Both the position numbers and the translations under genes were made by a program. Below the pieces are notes generated by a model. It saw nothing but the letters and a program-made list of their open reading frames with translations, made no database searches and was not told the origin of the DNA. 64,000 bases of DNA from Macrobrachium rosenbergii (Eukaryota; Arthropoda; Malacostraca; Decapoda; Palaemonidae). The DNA lies in assembly GCF_040412425.1 (NCBI RefSeq), contig NC_089762.1, forward strand, positions 18,101,712 through 18,165,711, in the 5' to 3' direction. Position 1 is the first letter of the stretch. Each line of letters opens with the position of its first letter. Below, one piece after another: positions 1 through 15,020 of this stretch.

Positions 1-1571
<1,571 letters not shown>

Positions 1572-1691
1572 TCATCTCAACGGTTTCTCAAGTTGGTGGA
1601 AGAAAGCACCTTGGCAACTCCTTATGATATTCCCAGATCCACGAACTCACATTTTAAAAGAGCTCTCGGGCAGCCTCACGTGGTCCATAAT

Positions 1692-1773
1692 CTTATACTA
1701 AGAAAGATTTTTCTTCCAACAGGAAACGTTCGCTTATACTAAGAAAGATTTTTCTTTCAACAAGAAACGTTCG
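1692..1773. repeat. 41-bp tandem duplication
   Basis: Two adjacent copies of a 41-bp unit (1692-1732 and 1733-1773), beginning CTTATACTAAGAAAG and ending GAAACGTTCG. They differ at two positions, so the duplication is recent. It is not in a recognised gene. Confidence 0.9.
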
Positions 1774-2437
1774 CTTCTAATAACACGGCAAAAACTGGGG
1801 TACAATTGACTGTCAAAATGTAGTTAGCTTGAGGGTAGATTGACTGTCACTAAATAGAAAGAAAGGAAAACTGTAGTACATTCTTTAATACAAATCGGTA
1901 GAGGACTGAAGAGCAGACAGTTCGGATAAATGAACAATAAATAAGATAAATAAACATTTTAGAGGAAACTGATATGAAAGAAATCTAAATACAGTGCAAG
2001 ACAGAAATACCTATAGCCTGGCAATCATAAGATATAAAGAAGAAAATATTAGGAACGATTATATATAAGTCAACATGAAAAGTCAGCTTTAAATATTTCC
2101 AGAAATTTGTCTTATCCTTCATCTTGGTAATATACCTGTGTTTTCAGTTCTTTATAAGTATAGGCGCAGTTATCCCCGAGTCTTCCTTTATAGGTTGAAG
2201 TTCTTCATAATGGTTGAACATACGAAATTATTATAGAAATTTCATTTATTCCGTGTTGGTTACAAGTGTTTTATTCATGGAACTAGATTGGGCGTACTTG
2301 AGGACTGTCTCATTATTGGTACTTGGTACATTCACTCTCGCTGCAAGGATATTGATATACTACCTGATGGCATTCTTACACGTTATTACAATGTTCATAG
2401 TAACGGATATAATGGTTTCAATCCTCTTATCTTTGTA
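1774..2437. other. Unique sequence, no gene seen
   Basis: A hydrophobic open frame of about 74 codons (2214-2438, +) lacks any family signature and has T-rich composition. I treat it as chance. Confidence 0.45.
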
Positions 2438-2450
2438 ATGTATATATATT

Positions 2451-2522
<72 letters not shown>
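2438..2522. repeat. (AT)n microsatellite
   Basis: Nearly uninterrupted alternating AT for about 80 bases. Confidence 0.97.
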
Positions 2523-2526
<4 letters not shown>

Positions 2527-2622
2527 TGTTGGATCTCGTCAGCAGGTTAAATGTACGTTTTACGAGGCAGTTTAGTTGTTGTCGTTACAGTACTTAGTGC
2601 CTCGTAGAGCATGTCAACTTTA

Positions 2623-2756
2623 GTTTTTGCTGGTGTGAGGTCTCCTAATCTGTATTAGATTTTCAAAAATATTTTTTTTTTTGGTGTGTGGTCTCCTAAT
2701 CTGAACAAAATTTCCAAAAACATTTTTTGCTGGTAGGTGATCTGTTATTCTGGATA
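2623..2756. repeat. Diverged short tandem repeat, about 2.5 units
   Basis: A unit of roughly 55-60 bases recurs with the words GCTGGTGTGAGGTCTCC, GGTGTGTGGTCTCCTAATCTG and GCTGGTAGGTGATCTG, separated by T-rich spacers. This is an old local duplication with no coding content. Confidence 0.7.
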
Positions 2757-2759
2757 GAA

Positions 2760-2760
<1 letters not shown>

Positions 2761-2850
<90 letters not shown>
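2761..2850. repeat. (AT)n microsatellite
   Basis: About 90 bases of uninterrupted AT, directly after the small tandem repeat. Confidence 0.97.
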
Positions 2851-2852
<2 letters not shown>

Positions 2853-3681
2853 TAGACCAATGCCTATAAGCATTTTGCCATAGCTGTTATTTGTTAAGAC
2901 CTTTTATATTCCTCGGGTTCTTTGTGGAAAGTAACCCAATCGTTAAGGACTGCAAAGATCTGCATGAGAGAAAATCTTTATTATTTGAGATTTATATTTT
3001 TCGGGATAAATACGAGGATAGTTGAGACATCCTCCGAGGTCTGTCGATTTCACAATGATATAGTTAAAAGCGTTCGTCACTTCATTTTACAAATAAGTAA
3101 ATGTAAGAATTGAATTTTAGAACCGAGTTCAACTTTTGATAAAAGTTATCGCTTTGGTCATAAGCCAGTCGGCATACTGATTTCGTGCTGCGCATAGAAG
3201 TCACCGTGCACATTTTTAAAAGGTTTCTTTCATAGAAAGAGCCAGTAGTGCCTTCAGTGAAGATCTGGAAGGGCAGTGTGGGATGATGAAAGATATTATT
3301 TGGAATTATCTTTATGGTTTCTTGAAGAGGGACTTTAGAAAGGCTTCCATCGTCAAGGGAAGGTAAAAGAACTGGTGGTGTGTCTTTCATTAGATTGATA
3401 AATTCATGAATCGAGGTGGACGACTGTTCTATGGGGAAAACAATTTTTAGGGTACAGGATTGTGGATCATGTGAGGATCTACTAGAGCTCATTAGTGTGT
3501 TCACAGGGATCTTGAAATAACGAACCATGTTGCCAAGTGACTTAGTTTTACCATCTTATGGAAATATTGGGGAAATAAAACGAGGAATACCATCAGAAAA
3601 CTAGGAATAATTCAGTAGAAAAATATCAAAATGTCATCTTTCGGTCGCCAAAATTGTTTCATAAATTGACTCAACAGGCAT
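2851..3681. other. Unique sequence with one unassigned minus-strand open frame
   Basis: The minus strand is open for about 148 codons (3528 to 3082, ATG start). The translation is Ser/Pro-rich with a mixed composition (for example DTPPVLLPSLDDGS), unlike the dipeptide frames elsewhere, so a coding exon or an eroded transposon ORF is possible. No domain or family is recognised, no convincing splice sites were found, and the C-terminus is low-complexity. I do not call it a gene. Confidence 0.25.
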
Positions 3682-3687
3682 CAATTT

Positions 3688-3707
3688 ACACACATACACA
3701 CACACAC

Positions 3708-3776
<69 letters not shown>
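3688..3776. repeat. (CA)n-(AT)n microsatellite
   Basis: A short CACACA run followed by about 68 bases of AT. Confidence 0.95.
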
Positions 3777-5768
<1,992 letters not shown>

Positions 5769-6269
5769 AATGTGCTTGTGTGTGTGTGTACACACTTTAT
5801 GCCGGAGGAGCTTCTAATAAAGCGTTGTGCATCCTTTGGTAAGAGAAAATGTCCAGTGAATGGTAACTGAACCTTTCATCCAGAATCAATAACGCTTGTG
5901 GGGATGTTAGTAAAATATAATATCATTGTCATTATCACTGCTGTGTGTGGTATGAAAACACCGACTGGCATGGGATTTACAGACCCATATCTTGCATTAG
6001 TATTCCAAAAGGCCAGAGAAAGAAAGAAAGAAAAAAGTAAGCCATGAGGTTCTTAATGTGTGGATGTGGTGCAAAAGAGAAGACAAACATGGTAGATGGT
6101 TTGTTTACGAAGTTGAATGCTTTGTCACTTAATAAGACAACAATAGAACGGTAATGTGTATGCATGTAGGAATAAGAAGAACAAAGGCTTACTGAGTCTG
6201 TGGTAGCCTGATATTTTAGAGCTAGTGAAGAGGTAGCGCTTGTAATGGCACCAGTGGGGGAGAAAAGGA
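5769..6269. other. Unique sequence, no gene seen
   Basis: No recognisable coding or RNA feature. It grades into the LINE remnant at about 6270. Confidence 0.4.
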
Positions 6270-8094
6270 GTTTTTGATAGACGCTGGCTGGGCTTGGAGA
6301 ATATAGAAGAGTTATGCTAAGTGTTTTAAATGCAAAGGTATGTGTGACTTAAGGAGATGACGTTGCTGGTGATTTTGGAATTTTTTTAGTAAATGAGAAT
6401 GGATAGAGTCTTATGGAAATGTATTTGGAAAGGATCTTGATTAATGGGAATGAAGAATGGTTTACAAAGAATACTGAAAGTACTCATGAAAGAGATAGAT
6501 TGTGTCTGTGTAGAACAGATGGAAGAGAAGGTTGATGGACACATTGGTGATAAAAGGAATGGCTTGATGTTTATTTGATTATTATTTGGTTGAGATAAAA
6601 GTTAAGCAGGACGTAAGTTTAAGTTGGTTAGCAGGTTTTGAAAGTGTGATTGTAATTGTAATAATAAAGGAATGAGGAAAGGATGTAGGGAGAAAACAGA
6701 TAAAAGATAGGCAAGGGGTAAAGGCACATAGAAGTAGATGAAGCATTGTAAAATTCCATGAAGGGTCAAATGAACACCAGGGAGTGTTTATAGGCAAAAT
6801 AGGGTATGGCTAGGTGGAATGGGGTACTGAAAACTTTAGTGGAGAAAAGCGGCAGACTATGTACCTAGATCATGTACAAATGCACAGGAGAATGCATAGG
6901 TTAGTCAAGAAGAAAGGTAGAGAGGAAAAGAGGGAAAATAATATGAAAAGAGGTGTGAAAGTGGGCAAGAACTTTATGGAGCATAGGAATTTGTTCTAGG
7001 AAAGTAGATGATGAGAGAAAAATCAATAAACAAATGGATCGTAGAATAAAGTAAAATAGAGAGATGTCTAAAGTGAAGGTACTCCTGGATTGATGGAGTG
7101 GTTTGAGGATTCATTAAGTGAGGATTTAAGGTGGTCAGTTGAGAGGCTGAAGAATGGAATTACAAGTGAAATGCTGAAGTATAGTATTAAAAGTGGGATT
7201 GAGTGGGTGACCAGTATGTGCCAGGCATGTGTGGATAGATGAGAGGTTCCAGATGTATAAGTGAAAGTGATGACTGGCCCATGGTTTAAAGATAAACGTG
7301 ATAAGGGCAACTATTAGAATTGTAGGGGCATATAATTACTTTGTATACCATGGAAGGCGTATGGTAGGATTTTGATAGGGATAGTATGATAGAGGACTGA
7401 AGTGTTGATAAGAGAAGAACAGTGTGGGTTTAGATAAGAATTAAACACTTGTGAAATAATTATTTGAGAAGCTTGAAAGTAAAGGAAAAAGCTGTATGTG
7501 AATACCCGGACTTGAAAAAAAAAATAAGGATAGAAACAATAAAGAGACATATATGGTATATAGGATAAGCTGTTGAGAGTGATTTAAAAATTTTAATAAC
7601 AGAAGCAAAGTATGTGTTAGAATATGTAGGCGGGAGAGTGACTCGTTTGGGGTAAAAGTGGATTTAAAATTAGGATGTGTTATGTATCCATTGCTGTTTA
7701 ATATCTTTGTGGATGGATTTGACGTGATAAGTTGAAGAAAGCATACTAGATGTAGGTGCAAAATTGTTGGTTAGGTAACCGAGTTGTGAATTTTGATGGA
7801 ATGGCTGATTTACCCAGATGACGCAATACTGACTGGGTATAGTAAAGAGAAACTGTAGAATCTAGCGAGTGTCTGGAAGTTTTCAGGCCAGTAGATTTGG
7901 GAGTAAATGTGAACAGGAATAAGGTTGAGGGAGTAAATTAAAACCAGAAAGATGGAGCGGTGAATGTTAAAATGGATAATTGAAAAATGGAAACGGTTTA
8001 TAATACAGATATGTTTGGAGTAAATATTACAGATGATGCTAAGATGAAAGAACGTACAGAAAGGAGAGGTACGGGTATGGTATGAAAGTAAACT
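6270..8094 (+). pseudogene. Decayed LINE (non-LTR retrotransposon) with endonuclease and RT traces
   Basis: Translating across frames on the plus strand gives conserved LINE words in the right order. At 6300-6500 there is an endonuclease-like segment (LSVLNAKV, then LVNENG and MEMYLERILI). At 7140-7260 come RT entry motifs (LKNGITSEMLKY, then EVPD), and at 7315-7420 a stretch equivalent to NYRGISLL followed by REEQCGF. At 7650-7725 the palm motif reads LGCVMYPLLFNIFVDG, and at 7800-7850 LIYPDDAILTGYSKEKL stands where YADD is expected, so the first catalytic Asp context is altered. Many stops and frameshifts are present. The element is dead and has no intact ORF. Its clade is not assigned. Confidence 0.82.
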
Positions 8095-8355
8095 GGCTGT
8101 GAATCAAGGTTGTACGTTTCCATGGCTGTTTGATATCTTTATAAATAGAGCAACACAAGAAAAGAAGGGACTGAAGATACAGGAGCAATGTCGTGAGGTA
8201 GGTAATTGAGTCGAGAACTGGGATGGAATGTTTGAAGCTTGCAAATGATCTTGTCCTGATTGAGGATAGTGAAAAAAAAGTGCAGAAAGTGGTGAAAGAA
8301 TGCGAAAAAAAGGTGAAAGTAGATGGGAATGAGTAAGGTTTTGAGATTTAACCAA
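8095..8355 (+). pseudogene. Second LINE RT fragment abutting the first
   Basis: Directly after the first relic, the plus strand reads QGCTFPWLFDIFINRATQEK, the same palm-region block already seen about 430 bp upstream. An adenine-rich stretch with LINE-like charged residues follows. The repeated motif means this is a separate insertion or a rearranged copy, not a continuation. Stops interrupt it. It ends near the (AT)n tract at 8376. Confidence 0.72.
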
Positions 8356-8375
8356 AACTAAGAATATTTGTCAAT

Positions 8376-8430
8376 ATATAATTATATATGTGTGTATATA
8401 TATAATATAAATTACATATGTATGTATGTA

Positions 8431-8509
<79 letters not shown>
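8376..8509. repeat. (AT)n microsatellite
   Basis: Imperfect AT with TATG interruptions, then about 70 bases of pure AT. Confidence 0.95.
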
Positions 8510-8512
<3 letters not shown>

Positions 8513-9855
8513 ATTCAAAGAGAATTTCACCACCGTAAATCTTATCTTTGTCTTATTCGTGTCGTTCCATTTACTTGAGCAAAAACGAAAGCTATATTTA
8601 CTCCGGATTCTTGAGGTATTTATTAGTTCATTCGTGCTTTACTGAAACCAATATTTCAGTCATTTACTTCTGTATAAAATTATACAGAAATATATTGATA
8701 TACAAAAGTTTATGGAAATTGTGTATTATTCAGAAATGGATGTTATTGATAGTATGACTAGTATTCATGCATAATCAAAATGCGGAATTTTTATATCCGC
8801 ATGAAAAACGTTAAAAATTTGTTAAAATTTCGCTTTAATCACAGCTCGTCAAGTCATCAACACCGAGGAGAGCTCACAACAGGTTGAATAATTTTTTGAA
8901 ACTTATCTTCGGTACTGTGAATGATGAATTTCTATTTTAAAAAACCTATGAGAGAGAATCCTTTGGTCTTGAATCCATTTGTCTTGATAAGACATTTGGA
9001 CAGCAGGAATTACGATGATGTACTGAAATATGTATTAAAAGAACGGAGTTACGTAACTGTGTCTGAATGGTATGTTCAGATTCTAATAAAGATATTCCGA
9101 TGCAGAAACTCCCAGTACAACATAGGACCTAAATTGTACATTTGGCTGTGCAAATGTAAACCCGAACAATAAAATGGGAAAAGAGAATAGAGATATTTAG
9201 AGGTGAGCGTTCTCCGGGCGGGAGGTCGAAAGTAACAGAGAGCAATGATTGTAAACTTTGTTCTTCATACTCCCAGGCGTTAGACTAGGGCCAATTCCCC
9301 CTCGCCCAAACCTTCCCAATTAACCTTGCTTACTCGGTAAAAAATTTGCATAAAGTCGTGTCACTGAATGAAATCGAGTAGGCTTATTGGGATGACTCGA
9401 AGAAGATGCTCTTCTTGTTTACAAGGAAGTGGCGACCCTCCAACGGTCTTTGGGTGTACGTTTGCCTTTGCAAGTGAGTCTTTGCACCAGCCACCCAAGG
9501 GCTCTTCTAGAGGACAAAAACTTTGGTTCACCACATAAAGTGCCCTGTTGATAGAAGCGTTGAGAAGGCGTTGCTTTGTCGATTGTCTGTGAGAAAGAGG
9601 ACGTAGATCGATGAGATGGGATTTTCCCTTGTTTACGGGGTATTTAACTCACACCCTTATTTTTCTGTTTGAAATCTGCTGCGTTTTGGTTATGCTATTC
9701 AAGGTTAGAAATTAGTCATTCGCATCTCAGATAAAGATATCCTTAATTATCCTACTGAACTTTAAAAAACTAAAGATTTCCCCTGTTAAGTTTACTTATT
9801 TGTAAGTAGAAAGACATTTATTAGTGTCCAGTTATGTAGACTGGCTTATGCCTCT
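8510..9855. other. Unique sequence, no gene seen
   Basis: Contains an 83-codon open frame (8921-9172, +) with mixed composition but no recognised family. The part at 9190-9660 is somewhat GC-richer. Nothing could be assigned. Confidence 0.4.
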
Positions 9856-10512
9856 GTAGATCGGGAAGGGAATGTGGATTAATTGATGAATGCCGTTTAT
9901 ACACTGTTTATTTGGGATAGCCGGGTGGAACTGCAGGAAACAGGTGAGAGTGCTTGGAAATGGTTGTAAACAGAGGAAACTGAATGTGAATGAAAGTAGG
10001 AGTAAGGTAGCTCGGGTAAATTAAACCAGGAAAATGGAGCAGTGACTTTTAATATGGATGACTTAAGAATGAAAGTGTTCAATATATATAAATTTTTGGA
10101 GTAAATGTAGTAGATGATGGCACAATTAAGTGAGGGATGAGTCCCAGAATAGGCGAAGCAAAGAATGTTGGAGGATACATGCAAGAGAATTGGAAAAGAG
10201 TTGTAGTGTCTATAGAAGTCAAAGTTGGAATAAATGATGGGAACGTTGTAACAACTATAATCTGAGGAAGTGAAGAATGGGTGTTCAAACCAAATGAGAG
10301 ATTGTCTGCCTAGTGTATACGATAAGAGGGGAGGTTGAATGAATGAGGGGTGTGGAGGTAATGGTAAAAAGCCTGTGTGAAATGATGGGCCATTTGGTCA
10401 CTCGAAGAAATTCAATGAAAATACGTAAAAAAATTGAACAATGTAGATATGTTGGAATGAATGAGGAGGGCAAGAACTAAACAGGCCTGGATAGATGGAG
10501 TTGAAGGGTTAA
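9856..10512 (+). pseudogene. LINE 3' fragment (after the RT palm)
   Basis: The plus strand carries C-terminal words typical of the same LINE type: KLNVNESRSKV around 9980, VDDGTIK near 10110, IGEAKNVGGYMQENWKRVV near 10150-10205, then VTTII and EEWVFKPNERL near 10245-10305, and ARTKQAWIDGVEG near 10470-10505. Frames shift several times and stops are frequent. It lacks the RT palm, so it is 5'-truncated, or it is the far half of the 8.1-kb copy separated by about 1.5 kb. Confidence 0.72.
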
Positions 10513-10575
10513 GTTAAGTATACCTTAGTTTTACCAGACCACTGAGCTGATTAACAGCTCTCTGAAGAGATATTG
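10513..10575 (-). repeat. SINE 3' fragment
   Basis: The words AAGTATACCTTAGTTTTACC, CCACTGAGCTGATTAACAGC and CTCT match the 3' half of the SINE at 18043-18293. The tRNA-like head is absent. The element is read on the minus strand, so this is a 5'-truncated copy. Confidence 0.7.
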
Positions 10576-10790
10576 GAATAGAATTACCTTAACATTCAAG
10601 GAGCAGTAAAGTGAATTATTGTCAGAGGTGCTAGCAGAGAAACCTGGCATCAATCAGACTAGCTAGCCAGCCCTACTTCCTGGAACTGGCTGATACCTAG
10701 ACCATCTTTATATTGTGTGTGTGTGTGTATATGTATATGTGTATATATACACATATACATAGACACACAAGCATGTATATCTATATATAT

Positions 10791-11470
10791 AAAATGGATG
10801 GATGTATGTGTATGTTCACACGTGTGTGTATGTTCCAGCATAACACTGAAATGCATCAAGCAATTTCAACCAAACTAGGTGTACATATGACTTACTATCT
10901 AGAAAAGAATACTGTGGGTGGGAGACATCACTAGCACCAAAGGGCACCAAAGGGGTTGGGGGGTGGGAAGGGCTTTCCTGAAGTGACTGGTTCTGCCTGT
11001 AGACCTATTAACTAAATAAACTCTGGGGGCTCTCATACCTCATTTTTGTAGACATATGACTCACTGTCTGGAAAAGAATACTGTTGTGGGGGGAGGTTAA
11101 GCCATCACTGGTACGAAAAGGGGTGGGAAGGGGGCGACATGTAAAGATAACGAAAACCTCAGATATTAGTGTCTAATCCATAGTTTTTGAGGTAGCTGAG
11201 ATGAATACTGACACTGTTGATGCCCTTTAAGTCCAAGTTCAGCCCCGATAGGTAGGTAGGGTGAGAAGTGGTGAAAAACAGAATGTAAAAAATCACAGAT
11301 ATTTGTATCTAATCCATAGTTTTTGAGATTGCTGAGATGAATGCTGACAGTCTTGATGCCCTTAAGTCCAAGTTCAGCCCCGATAGGAAGGCCAGGGTGA
11401 GAAGCGGTGAGAAATAAAATGTCAAAAATGACAGATATTAGAGTCTAATCTATAGTTTTTGAGGTTGCTG
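10791..11470 (+). mobile_element. Helitron-like interspersed repeat with internal tandem units, copy 1
   Basis: The repeat begins AAAATGGATGGATGTATG next to a TA-rich run and continues with GCATAACACTGAAATGCATC and ACATATGACTTACTATCTAG. From about 11160 there are three adjacent units of roughly 137 bp, each with GTCTAATC, TAGTTTTTGAG and GCTGAGAT. A microsatellite-flanked head plus central tandem units is the layout of non-autonomous Helitron-type (DINE/HINE) repeats. No protein is encoded. Other copies lie at 15021 onward and, blended, at 11470-12650. Confidence 0.55.
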
Positions 11471-11762
11471 AGATTGTATAATGGATATGTTGGAATGAAT
11501 GCCCTGGGCAAGAACTAAACAGCCCTGATAGATGGAGTTGAAGGGTTATAAAAATGTCAAAAATGTTTTACAGACCACTGAGCAATTAACAGCTCTCTGA
11601 AGAGGATACTGGAATAGAATTACTTTAACATTCAAGGAGCAATAAAGTGAATTATTGTCAGAGGTCCTAGCAGAGAAACCTTTCATCAATCAGACTAGCT
11701 GGCCAGCCCTACTTCCTGTAACTGGCTGATACATCTTCCAATCTTGGATGGTTATGCATATT

Positions 11763-11799
<37 letters not shown>

Positions 11800-12650
11800 A
11801 TATTCCTCATATGAGCTGGTATATATATATAATAATATGTGCTGCATTATTGATGCTGGTATATAGTGGATTAATGTCCTGTGTGCTTTCCTTATTTTCC
11901 TGGTATAGTATATAAAATGGATGGATGTATGTGTATGTACACACGTGTCTTTCTGATATTTTTAGCATAACACTGAAATGCATCAAGCAATTTCAACCAA
12001 ACTTGTTTACATATGACTTACTATCTAGAAAAGAATACTGTTCTCATCTCCTTTCGAGACTAAAAAAAGGGGTTAAGGGTGGGATAGTCTTTCCCAAGTG
12101 ACTGGTTCTGCCTGTCCTTTAACTAAATAAACTCTGGCTCTAAACCTCATTTTCGTAGACATATGACTCACTGTCTGGAAAAGAATACTGTTGGGGTGGG
12201 GTACCATCACTGGTACGAAAAGGGGTCAAAGGGGACTACATGTAAACGATAAAGCAAACCTTGTGTTTTAGTGTCTTTTCCATGTTTTTTGAAGTAGCTG
12301 AGATGAATACTGACACTCTTTGCCCTTTAAGTCATTTCAGCCAATAGGTATTGTATTTGTGAGAAGTGGTGAAAAACAGAATGTAAAAAAATCACAGATA
12401 TTTGTCTTTAATCCATAGTTTTTGAGATTGTCTGAGATGAATGCTGACAGTCTTGATGCCTTCTTAAGTCCAAGTTCAGCCCCGATAGGAAGGCCAAATT
12501 TATCGAAGTTAAAAATAAAATGTCAAAATGACAGATATTAGATTCTAATCTTGTAGTTTTTGAGGTTGCTGAGATGAATAGTAATTTCTGATGCCCTGTA
12601 AATCCAAGTGAAAGGGGTGGAATATAAAATGTCAAAAATGTTGGGCATTG
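11470..12650. repeat. Blended stretch: repeat copy 1 interleaved with the adjacent LINE tail
   Basis: The stretch follows the order of 10440-11470 (for example CAAGAACTAAACAG, CAGACTAGCTGGCCAGCCCT, AGCATAACACTGAAATGCAT). It is interrupted at a near-constant offset of about 1.0 kb by words from 12768-13600: CATCTTCCAATCTTGGATGG, GCTGCATTATTGATGCTGGT, TTAATGTCCTGT, TCTTTCTGATATTTTTA and AGTCTTTCCCA. In places single bases alternate between the two parents. See the matching finding. Confidence 0.75.
11763..11797. repeat. Short (AT)n run inside the blended stretch
   Basis: About 33 bases of AT at the point where the LINE-tail parent has a different sequence. Confidence 0.9.
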
Positions 12651-12727
12651 TAATTGAAGCAATTTTCTTAACAAAAGAGACCTTACAGTTCTAACACTGG
12701 TCCCTCAGTGTGAGGCACCTTTGATGT

Positions 12728-14810
12728 CTACCAGAGAATTGCTAATGTATCTTCCGGTCCATATTTTGCATCTTCCAATCTTGGATGGTCTGTTATGCAG
12801 CTTAGATATTTGTCCATCTTATTCTTAAACCACATCTTATATTTTCTGATATGTTCCTCAGATGAGCTGGTAATGCATTGAATAAGAGCTGCATTATTGA
12901 TGCTGGTGCGTAAACCAATTAATGTCCTGTTTGCTTTCATAGTTTTCCTGGTATAGTTTTCATGGGGACTAAAAATCTACCTCTGCTTGCTCTTTCTGAT
13001 ATTTTTAAACTCCATGATGTTTTTAAACAATTCCTTCTATCTGTTTCCATGCCTGTATTATCATGTAGCGTTCTCTTCTCCATTTCGAGACTATAAATTT
13101 TAAGAATTGTAGTCTTTCCCAGTAGTCTATGTCCTTAACTTCTTCTGTTCTAGCTGTTCAAGGACCTTTTGTACACTCTCTGTTTGTGCAATATCCTTTT
13201 GGTAGTGTGGGTACCATATCATATTGCAATATTCAAGTGGACTATGTACATAAGTTTTATAAAGCATAATCATGTGTTTGGCTTTTCTTGTTTTGAAGTG
13301 CTGGATCAACATTCCCATCTTTGCTTTGTATTTTGCCAGTAGTATTGCTATTTGATCGTTGCATAGCATATTCCTATTCAGCATCACACCAAGGTCTTTA
13401 ACTGCTTCCTTATTTGTGATAATCTCGTTATTAGGTCCTTTATATGCATATAGCATTCCTTCTTTATCACCATAGTTTATTGATTCAAATTTATCGGATT
13501 AAATACCATCCTATTTACCGTTTTGCCCATTCATATATTTTGTTTAGGTCTCTTTTGTAAGTTCCTATCTCCATTTTCAAGTAATTTCTCTAATTATTCT
13601 TGTGTCATCGCATTTCTCTACTTACTCCTTAACATTACTGTCTATGTCTGCAATCATAATAACAAACAGCAATGCAGCTAACACTGCACCTTTGGCACAC
13701 AATATTACCTTAACTTCATCCAATTTCTCATCGTTTGCAATCACTATCTTTTTCTGTTATATTAAAATTCTTTTATCCATCTTCCTACTTTGTCCACAAT
13801 ATTATGTTTTCTAATTTTTTTTGAAATATATTATGGTCTACCCTGTCAAAAGCTTTTTAGGGAAGTCTAGGTAAACCACATCTGTATCTTTTTCGTTTAT
13901 CATATTTTTATATATGTTTTCATGGTGGACTAACTGTTGTTTGTGTAGTTTTCCCAGGCACAAAACCATGTTGTCCTATATTAAACAAACTATTTTTCAT
14001 TAAATGTTTCATTATATTTTCTTCATTACCAGTTTCATACACTTTCATAATATGTGATGTTAGACTCACAGGCCTATAATTACTTGCCTCTAGTCTTGAT
14101 CCACATTTGAAAATAGGGGTAATATGCGCTAATTTATGTTCATCATAACTCTTGCCTGTATCTACACTTTGTCTTAACAATATTGTGAGCGGCTTTGCGA
14201 TAGAATGAACTAATTTCTTTAACAAAATAGCAGGGACGCTGTCTGGTCCGGCTGCTGATCCATTTTTAATTTCATTAATAGCCTGCACAATATCAGCTTC
14301 ATTAATATCTATGTCCGATAAATATTCACTATTTTCATCTTTATTTCTGTATCACTATCTTCATTATCAATTCTAGGTGTAAATTCTCTTTATATCTTTC
14401 TGCTAATATGTTGCATATTTCCTTTTTTCATTCGTTAATCGCCCTTCAATTCTTAGAGGGGCCTGTTTCTACTCTTATTTTATTCTATCTTTTTCACATA
14501 TGAGTAAAATATTTTGGGGTTTTGCTTGATATTTTGTAGGTCTTTTCTGCTAAGTCCCGTTTTTCATTTTTTTTTTGATTGTATAATCTTTTTGTTTTGC
14601 ATTTTCTATCTTACTTTTTCATTCCACCACTTTCCATGCATTCTTTTCCTTTGCAAGACCTTTTTTTCCACTTTCTAATTTTCTGGAACAAGATCCTTCT
14701 GTCTCTTGGTATATATTTTCCACTATTTCCTCTAATATTTTATATAATATATCCGTATTTTCCTGTATATTATCACTTACAAATATGTTTTTTCCCAGGG
14801 AGTTAGAGGG
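12728..14810 (-). pseudogene. Minus-strand LINE reverse transcriptase relic
   Basis: Reading from 14810 down: a linker segment (ILEEIVENIYQETEG). Then from 14288 an RT N-terminal block (NGSAAGPDSVPAILLKKL, HKLAHITPIFK, NYRPVSLTSHIMK, GQHGFVPGK). At 13860-13650 come a KAFDRVDHNI-like segment and the palm motif VLAALLFVIMIADID. Near 13610 is CDDTRI, where FADDTR is expected (two residues disturbed). At 13456-13127 there is the thumb-like block VKDLGVMLNRNM, LYKTYVHSPLEYCN, MIWYPHYQKDIAQ, and at 12940-12728 a C-terminal piece. The upstream endonuclease is missing. At least three frameshifts and several stops occur. The order and motifs fit a CR1/Jockey-type LINE, 5'-truncated and inactive. Confidence 0.88.
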
Positions 14811-14879
14811 AGAGGAATTAAGAGAGAGAGTAGAGGGGATGTTAGGGAGGAGAAAGAGGAAAAGAGTGTAGGAGGGTTG

Positions 14880-14880
<1 letters not shown>

Positions 14881-14955
<75 letters not shown>
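14881..14955. repeat. (AG)n microsatellite
   Basis: About 75 bases of pure AG, preceded by 70 bases of imperfect purine-rich sequence. It separates the LINE 5' side from the Helitron-like hairpin end. Confidence 0.97.
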
Positions 14956-14960
<5 letters not shown>

Positions 14961-14977
14961 AGTTGTCATCCAGTTTT

Positions 14978-15006
14978 CCCAGGCAGCGCCGGGTTGGTCA
15001 GATAGT
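14978..15006 (+). mobile_element. Helitron-like 3' terminal hairpin
   Basis: CCCAGGCAGCGCCGGG can fold as CCC-GGC against GCC-GGG with a bulged A and an AGC loop. It is followed within about 12 bases by TTGGTCAGATAGT. A short GC hairpin just upstream of a CTAGT-like end is the known Helitron 3' signature; here the end has drifted to ATAGT. A degraded relative occurs at 32547-32575. Confidence 0.55.
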
Positions 15007-15020
15007 CTTCTTATATATAT

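Noticed and set aside
13602..13814. Plus-strand frame rich in Asn/Thr/Ser
   Set aside because: Antisense to the LINE RT palm region.
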